18,991 nucleotides of DNA from CBDFKY01 sp965248995 (lineage in GTDB: Bacteria; Pseudomonadota; Alphaproteobacteria; Rickettsiales; UBA998): assembly GCA_965248995.1 (NCBI GenBank), contig CBDFKY010000012.1:1-18991 (forward strand). Reading direction: 5' to 3'. The notes under the pieces were generated by a model. That model ran no database searches, was not told where the DNA came from, and worked only from the letters and a program-made list of their open reading frames with translations. Positions 13,907 through 18,991 of this stretch are shown here, piece after piece (position 1 is the first letter of the stretch; the number at the start of each line of letters is the position of its first letter). Position numbers and translations under genes: made by a program.

Positions 13907-14734
13907 GATACGGCGCACACTTCCCGATAACAGGGTTGCAGCATCAACGTGGGACGCTTCTCCATAGGTGGGAGATGGTGCGGCGATATGTTCGCGCAGT
14001 CCCTGATCTACAGCCAGCAGCAGCGCGGCAAGCACCTCCTTGAGAGAGGCTTCCGCGCTGGCGACGCGATGTTCGATGCGGCGGTGGATGGATGGGGTAT
14101 GCGCCAGCACCGCATCCATGCCGCTGATCAGGCCGAGCCCGTCTGGAATGCGCAGCGCCGCGGTGCGGTTGTTCATGCCCCAGTTCGCGGCGACAGGGGC
14201 ATGATAGCCCGCTATATAACGGGCATACGCGGCTTCGCTGCCGGCGAAAACAGGCAGGTCGGCTTTCATATGAGCAATCAATCCTCCGAGACTGTAGCTC
14301 AACTCGTCGCTCATCCGCGCTTCTTTTTTCCAGTACAGCAGCTCCCCCGTTTCATTTTCCAGATGCACATGCACATGCAGGCCGTTGCCGAAATCATCGG
14401 CAAACGGTTTGGCGAGGAAACAGGAACGCTTGCCGAGCGTATCCGCAACGCGGTGCGCCACGGTTTTCAACTGCCCGAACTGCCGTATCAGCGATTCCAG
14501 ATCACGTGTATGCAGAAGCGCCGCTTCCACCTGCCCGCCTCCCTTCTCGACATCGATGGAGTAAATGGGTAGGGACGCGGTCGCTTCCCGTAGCGCTTCC
14601 AGATACTCGTCGCGTACTGCCGGGGTAACGGGACGGAATGCTTCATGTTCCACTATCGTCCATTCCAGTTCCACGCCGATAACGGGAATGACCCCATGAC
14701 CTTCTCGCAACCGCTTCGCTATCTCCTCAACCAT
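13892..14734 (-). CDS. Short glutamine-synthetase-like amide ligase (catalytic domain only)
   Basis: The 280-residue protein matches only the C-terminal catalytic domain of the glutamine synthetase fold. In order it shows VELEW (21-25), EKGGGQVE (63-70), the His loop NGLHVHVHL (117-125), a region like the GS N-R-x-A-A-x-R-I-P motif (NNRTAALRIP, 188-197) and RIEHR (219-223). The metal and nucleotide residues expected in GS (two Glu, His, Arg, Glu-x-Arg) are therefore present. The N-terminal beta-grasp domain of ~100 residues is absent. In true GS that domain completes the neighbouring active site. A carboxylate-amine ligase of unknown substrate is the best description; calling it glutamine synthetase would be unsafe. 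TAAAGGATG joins it to dapD, so re-initiation after dapD is likely. Confidence 0.8.
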   Translation of the reverse strand: MVEEIAKRLREGHGVIPVIGVELEWTIVEHEAFRPVTPAVRDEYLEALREATASLPIYSIDVEKGGGQVEAALLHTRDLESLIRQFGQLKTVAHRVADTLGKRSCFLAKPFADDFGNGLHVHVHLENETGELLYWKKEARMSDELSYSLGGLIAHMKADLPVFAGSEAAYARYIAGYHAPVAANWGMNNRTAALRIPDGLGLISGMDAVLAHTPSIHRRIEHRVASAEASLKEVLAALLLAVDQGLREHIAAPSPTYGEASHVDAATLLSGSVRRILDQC

Positions 14735-14737
14735 CCT

Positions 14738-15598
14738 TTAAGCGGCGCTGCGCAGGATCTCGTTGATGCCGGTTTTGGAGCGGGTCTTCGCATCCACTTT
14801 CTTGACGATCACGGCGCAGGCGAGCGAGGGCGCGGCGCTTCCGTCCGGCAAGGAGGCGGCGGACGGTACGGTACCCGGAATCACTACCGAATAGGCCGGC
14901 ACGCGGCCATAATGCACCTCACCCGTGGCACGATCGATGATTTTGGTGGAAGCGCCGAGGAACACCCCCATCGAGATGACCGATCCTTCCTCCACGATCA
15001 CCCCTTCGGCGACTTCCGAGCGTGCCCCGATAAAGCAATGATCCTCGATGATCACCGGATTCGCCTGCAGCGGTTCCAGCACGCCGCCGATCCCTACCCC
15101 GCCGGAAATATGGCAATGCTTGCCGATCTGCGCGCAGCTGCCGACCGTCGACCAGGTGTCGATCATCGTCCCCTCGTCGACATACGCCCCGAGATTGACG
15201 AAAGAGGGCATCAGCACCACGTCCTTCGCGATGAAGGCGGAATGCCGCACGATCGCGCCCGGTACCGCACGGAAACCCGCGTGCGCGAATTCCTGCTCGT
15301 TCCATCCCTGGAACTTGGAAGGCACCTTGTCATACCACCCCGCCTGCAGCCCCGCCGCCGCCGGTGCCCCATCGAAGCGCTGCATAGGGTTCAGGCGGAA
15401 GGACAGGAGAATCCCCTTTTTGATCCATTCCTGAACCACCCAGCGGCCTTCTTCTTTGGCCGCGACGCGAATGGCGCCTTTATCCAAGTCGGAAAGCAGG
15501 CGTGAGATGGCATGGCGCAACTCCCCCTGCGTAGCGGTCGTCACCTCCGCCTTGTTTTCCCATGCCTGCTCGATAACGGACTGATCCGATGCGTTCAT
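14738..15598 (-). CDS. dapD: 2,3,4,5-Tetrahydropyridine-2,6-dicarboxylate N-succinyltransferase
   Basis: DapD uses succinyl-CoA to open and acylate tetrahydrodipicolinate in the succinylase route to meso-DAP and lysine. The 286-residue protein starts at ATG 15598, 7-8 nt after GAGGG; a longer open frame to 15646 has no ribosome site. The N-terminal helical domain (1-95) is followed by the left-handed beta-helix of hexapeptide repeats. Hallmarks are SFRLNPMQRFDG, VLMPSFVNLGAYVDEGTMID, TWSTVGSCAQIGKHCHISGG and VGIGGVLEPLQANPVIIEDH, then FIGARSEVAEGVIVEEGSV. C-terminal YSVVIPGTVPS and a Lys-rich CoA-binding end are present. The GS-like gene follows 3 nt after the stop. dapE is not in the window. 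Confidence 0.97.
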   Translation of the reverse strand: MNASDQSVIEQAWENKAEVTTATQGELRHAISRLLSDLDKGAIRVAAKEEGRWVVQEWIKKGILLSFRLNPMQRFDGAPAAAGLQAGWYDKVPSKFQGWNEQEFAHAGFRAVPGAIVRHSAFIAKDVVLMPSFVNLGAYVDEGTMIDTWSTVGSCAQIGKHCHISGGVGIGGVLEPLQANPVIIEDHCFIGARSEVAEGVIVEEGSVISMGVFLGASTKIIDRATGEVHYGRVPAYSVVIPGTVPSAASLPDGSAAPSLACAVIVKKVDAKTRSKTGINEILRSAA

Positions 15599-15697
15599 AT
15601 ATGTACCCTCTGATTTTCTTAAAGCCATAAACGGTTGCAGGCACAAAAACCAGCATTAATCCATGTTACGCCAACGCAACAGCCGCAGGTAAAAAAT

Positions 15698-15751
15698 GCT
15701 CCCGACCCGGTTGATTCATTAATTTTTTTGCCTTAGAACCTGAACGGGAGC
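15698..15751. repeat. Inverted repeat in the dapD/UUP1 divergent region
   Basis: GCTCCCG (15698-15704) and CGGGAGC (15745-15751) are perfect 7-bp arms 40 nt apart, with a T7 tract at 15723-15729 between them. The 192-bp gap between dapD and the next gene holds this and a weak promoter match; nothing else was seen. Confidence 0.35.
15711..15739 (+). promoter_or_regulatory. Weak candidate promoter for the UUP1-type gene
   Basis: TTGATT (15711-15716), 17 nt, TAGAAC (15734-15739), both 4 of 6 to consensus, between the arms of the inverted repeat. AAGGAG at 15773-15778 lies 12 nt before the ATG, a rather long spacing. Confidence 0.25.
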
Positions 15752-15790
15752 GTCATTCACTCTATCATTGCAAGGAGCCAGCCCTTTACC

Positions 15791-17415
15791 ATGTGGCGAA
15801 CCATTCTGACCTTCATCATCGCCGGCATCGCCATTTCCCTCGGACTTGGCATTGCCGCCTATAAACATGCGGTGCTGTCCTTTCCTCTGGTTCCCGATAC
15901 GTCCATCAACAGCTGGTACGTGGAGCTGCATACCACCATGCAGTCGCCTGAGCGCTGGAAACGCAAGGCGGGCAGACAGCAGGAAGCCGCCGTCAACGTC
16001 ATCGCGCCGGGCGCCACGCCACGCTACGCGGTGGTCGACCTGCAGGCGCTCGCCCATAGGCTTCGGCAAGCAGTTCAGCAAGGAGCGCGGCCAGAAGATT
16101 CTCCATTTCACCAAGCGTAATCCGTATGATACGGAATCGGTTTACCTGCGGTTCATCCTGTATGAACTGGACGTTGAACGACACCAAGGCGGCGGATACG
16201 TCCGCAGAAAGCAAAGACGCCCTCACCAATCCGTACCTCAAAAACAACCGCCTGCCTGCGCCGGATCAGGATCTCGGTGCGTTGTATGCCGCCATTGACA
16301 CACTGGTGAATGAAGCGACCGCGAAATCCTCCTCCCCTACGTCGTTCGTGTCGGAGTTGTGGAGTATGCTCGGCAAGGATGAGGGAATGCTGAAATATCT
16401 TCGTACAAGCATGCATGCGCCGGACAACGCCACCCTGCTGACATTGCTGAGCCAGACCGCGGGCTATACGGTACGCGTCGCCAGCGGATTGAAACTGGGG
16501 GAAAACACGGAACGTTCCGCGCATATACGCCGCTGGGTGGAAGTGCTCGTCAAAGGCAAATGGGCGATGTTCGACCCGGAAACCGGGGATTACATCGATG
16601 CGGATACAAGGATGTATCGCTGGTGGACCGGCACCCATCCGCTGGTCAGCGCCGAATATTTCCGGAATTTCGTCACCAGCATTTCCTTAAAACCCAATGT
16701 GGACAGCTCCCTCACCCGGGCGCTGTGGAACGCCAAGGAGAAACAGCCGCTCGCTTACCGCTTCGCCGCCCAGAACCTGCCGCTGGACCAGCAATCCACC
16801 CTGCAGGTGCTGCTGATGATGCCGCTCGGCGGCCTGATCGTCGCGTTCATGCGTCAGGTGATCGGGGTAAAGACGCTCGGCACCTTCATGCCGGTACTGG
16901 TGGCCCTCGCCTTCCGCGAGACGGGCGCCGGGTTCGGCATCCTGTTCTTCATGACCATCGTACTGATCGGCCTGATGGTGCGCAGCTACCTCGACCGGCT
17001 CCGCCTGCTTTTGGTGCCGCGGCTGGCAGCGGTCCTCTGCGTGGTGGTCCGCCATGATGATCGTGGCGATGATGGGCCTGAAAGACAGCAACATTCCGCT
17101 CGGCATTTCCATCGCCCTGTTCCCGGTGGTCATCATGACCCATGTTCATCGAGCGGATGTCCACCATGTGGGATGAGAGCGGTCCGAAATCGGCGCTTAC
17201 CGCCTGCGCCGGCAGCATGGTGATCGCGCTGCTGATCTACCTGATCGCCATGAACGGGTACGTGAAACATGCGATGATCACCTTTCCGGAACTGCTGCTG
17301 GTGATTTTTGGACTGTGCCCTGCTGCTCGGGCGGTATAACGGCTATAAACTGACAGAATACCGCCGTTTCCGGCAGTTGAAACAGGCGATCGAAACCACA
17401 CAGAAGGCGTCCTGA
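15791..17415 (+). CDS. UUP1-type inactive transglutaminase fused to 7 TM helices, frame broken five times
   Basis: Reassembled across frames, this gives about 540 residues. One N-terminal TM helix (5-27) is followed by INSWYVELH and a periplasmic transglutaminase-like domain (TLLSQTAGYTVRVASGLKLG, HIRRWVEVLVKGKWAMFDP) that lacks a catalytic Cys. A membrane domain then begins at LLMMPLGGLIVAFMRQVIGV and includes VKTLGTFMPVLVALAF, LLLVPRLAAVL and MFIERMSTMWDE. This is the family named for an inactive transglutaminase fused to seven helices, usually paired with an ATP-grasp ligase, as here. The frame advances by one base near 16058, 16174, 17045, 17140 and 17319. The resulting open pieces are 15791-16120, 16126-17223 and 17142-17339. 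Conserved sequence in every piece suggests sequence errors or very recent damage. Role: probably sensing or handling periplasmic peptides, unproven. Confidence 0.8.
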
Positions 17416-17419
17416 CGCT

Positions 17420-18280
17420 ATGTGGGGACGGTTCGGATTGAAAAAATACGGCATCGTCGGCATCAACGCGCGCAACCTTGATTATATTTTCGAACATAAC
17501 CGCCGCCGGTTCTACCCCGTCGCCGACAGCAAGCTGATCACCAAGGAACTGGCCGAATCGGTAGGGATTACTGTCCCCAAACTGTATGGCGTCATCGAAT
17601 TCCAGCATGACGCCAAACGTTTCGCCGAACTGGCCGCGCCACTCCCTTCCTTCGTGATCAAGCCGAACCACGGCAGCGGCGGAGACGGAATCATCGTCAT
17701 CAAGGAACATGCTTACAAAGGCTACCGTAAAACCTCCGGCGATATCATCGATGCGCAGGAAATCCGCTACCACTTGCAGAATATCCTGAGCGGCATGTAT
17801 TCGCTCGGCGGTAAGCCGGACCGGATCCTGCTGGAGCAGATGGGTGGAATTCGATCCCGTCTTTGAAAGCATTACCTATCAGGGGTGCCGGACATCCGCA
17901 TCATCGTACGCGCCGGGGTTCCCCTGATGGCGATGCTGCGGCTGCCGACCAAGGCGTCCGACGGCAAGGCCAACCTGCACATGGGCGGCATCGGGGCAGG
18001 AGTCGACATGGAAACCGGCGTCACCACCCACGCCGTCCAGTTCAATCGCTACAACGAACACCATCCGGAAACCGGAGCGTTGCTCGCGGGACATTTTATA
18101 CCGGGCTGGAAGCATATCCTGGAAATCGCCATGAAGATGCAGCAGGCCAGCGGCCTCGGGTATGTCGGGGTGGACATCGTGCTGGACAAGCGCTACGGCC
18201 CGATGATCTTGGAAATCAACGCCCGGCCCGGCATCTCGATCCAGATCGCCAATGCTAAGGGGCTTGCCAGCGTTTCGTAA
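17420..18280 (+). CDS. ATP-grasp alpha-L-glutamate-ligase-like protein, frame broken
   Basis: The ATG lies 4 nt after the preceding stop. The N-terminal part reads GIVGINARNLDYIFEHN, YPVADSKLITKELAE, then the ATP-binding FVIKPNHGSGGDGIIVI and NILSGMYSLGG. One extra G in 17842-17844 shifts the frame; the shifted stretch reads EFDPVFESITYQG. One missing G in the 17882-17885 run restores it to VPDIRIIV. The remainder is complete: LRLPTKASDGKANLH and a C-terminal metal-binding ILEINARPGISIQIAN. The family resembles RimK-type ligases that join an amino acid carboxylate to an amine, but the substrate is unknown. It is normally partnered with the UUP1-type protein and often with a RimB-like zinc protease; the protease is absent here. 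The C-terminus (TAA 18278) is shorter than I would expect, so a further frame error near 18260 is possible. Confidence 0.8.
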
Positions 18281-18299
18281 ACTCGCTATTCGTTCAGCC

Positions 18300-18991
18300 A
18301 TGAAAAAAAGCGCTCCCCTCAAGCCACGGGCTTTCCTTCGCGCCGCCCGTACCATTACCGAAGCGCTGCCGTATCTGCAACGCTTCGCGGGCGAAACCTT
18401 CGTCATCAAATATGGCGGGCACGCGATGGGTGATGCGGCGCTATCCGAAACCTTCGCGCGCGACGTGGTGCTGCTGCGCACGGTCGGCATCAATCCGGTC
18501 GTCGTCCACGGCGGCGGCCCGCAGATCGGCAGGATGCTGGACCGGCTGAACATAAAAAGCGAATTCGTCGACGGGCTGCGGGGTGACGGATCAGGCGGCG
18601 GTGGAGGTGGTGGAAATGGTGCTGGCGGGAACGATCAATAAGGAATCGTCACTTCCATCAACCATGCGGGCGGCGTGGCGGTCGGAATTTCAGGAAAGGA
18701 CGGCCAGTTGATCCGCGCCGTCAAATTGAACCATGCGGGCCGGGACCTCGGCTTCGTGGGGGAGCCTGAACAGGTCGATCCCCGTATCCTGCACGACCTG
18801 ACCGCCTCGGGCATGATCCCCGTCATCGCCCCGATCGGGATCGACGCGGCGGGCCAGACCTATAATATCAACGCCGATACCGCGGCGGGGGCGATCGCCG
18901 CGGCGCTCGGCGCCCGTAAACTGATGATACTGACCGACGTGCCGGGCGTGCTGGACCGGGACGGTGAACTCATCAGCGAAATCTCAATCGA
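18300..18991 (+). CDS. argB: Acetylglutamate kinase, truncated by window end and frame broken
   Basis: ArgB phosphorylates N-acetyl-L-glutamate in arginine synthesis. From ATG 18300 the protein shows FVIKYGGHAMGD (ATP-binding Lys and Gly loop) and NPVVVHGGGPQIG. Past the break come LGFVGEPEQVDP, NINADTAAGAIAAALGARKL and MILTDVPGVLDRDG, reaching the right edge. An extra G in 18580-18583 moves the frame by one; the shifted part reads VTDQAAVEVVEMVLAGTINKE. A missing A at 18644-18645 then brings it back to IVTSINHAGG. Without correction, the protein stops at 18641. The paired, self-cancelling shifts with perfectly conserved sequence between them look like sequencing errors. No Shine-Dalgarno is visible in the 19 bp after the ligase gene. 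Confidence 0.9.

Noticed and set aside
16126..17223. A separate 365-residue gene starting at 16126
   Set aside because: Its first 15 or so residues are out-of-frame sequence. The true reading comes from the upstream frame of the UUP1-type gene, and its last ~55 residues are again off frame.
18580..18641. Gly-rich tail of the first argB piece as a novel low-complexity extension
   Set aside because: It is the wrong frame after an extra G; the neighbouring frame gives normal ArgB sequence.
1..18991. CRISPR arrays, tRNA genes, insertion sequences, prophage or integration sites
   Set aside because: No regularly spaced direct repeats, no tRNA-like cloverleaf with the conserved T-arm, and no transposase or integrase motif were found by reading both strands.

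Overview
The window reads as an ordinary chromosomal segment of an alphaproteobacterium, roughly 55-60% GC, densely packed with genes on both strands. The lineage call rests on an NDUFA12-like complex I accessory subunit next to a DUF2155 periplasmic protein and MlaD, together with intracellular PHB mobilisation genes, a DapD-type lysine/DAP route and a Zur-type regulator. I cannot place the order from sequence alone. No CRISPR array, transposase, integrase, rRNA or tRNA was seen.

Layout. 1-2054: 3' part of tatD (+), converging on a tightly overlapping minus-strand group NDUFA12 > mlaD > DUF2155, with gltX upstream on the same strand (2098-3441). 3529-4702: a five-helix DUF3429 protein (+) converging on zapA and a small coiled-coil gene (-). 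4839-7965: an HD-domain (RelA/SpoT-hydrolase-like) protein (+) converging on leuA, preceded by zur (both -). 7966-8064 is a regulatory region with a good Zur-box match; it leads into a small membrane-protein gene (+) whose 3' end overlaps the SRP RNA gene. 8469-10575: PHB depolymerase and 3-hydroxybutyrate dehydrogenase (-), in the order bdhA > phaZ. 10703-13906 (+): an mraY lying outside a cell-wall cluster, folE, and an AT-richer 433-residue protein I do not recognise. 13892-15598 (-): dapD coupled to a short glutamine-synthetase-like catalytic domain. 15791-18991 (+): a UUP1-type inactive-transglutaminase/7TM protein, its ATP-grasp glutamate-ligase-like partner, and argB (cut by the window end).

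The last 3 kb differ from the rest. The three genes after 15.8 kb are well conserved in sequence but broken by at least nine single-base frame changes, mostly in short homopolymers. The first 15.7 kb shows none. Because argB, a biosynthetic gene, is hit in the same way, I favour sequence or assembly error over true pseudogenes.

The points most worth following up are: the Zur box facing an uncharacterised small membrane protein; the SRP RNA lying across that gene's stop codon; the minimal GS-like ligase coupled to dapD beside an ATP-grasp/7TM-transglutaminase pair; the repeat-containing AT-richer orphan; and repeated signs of leaderless transcripts (gltX, DUF3429 gene, zur, mraY).
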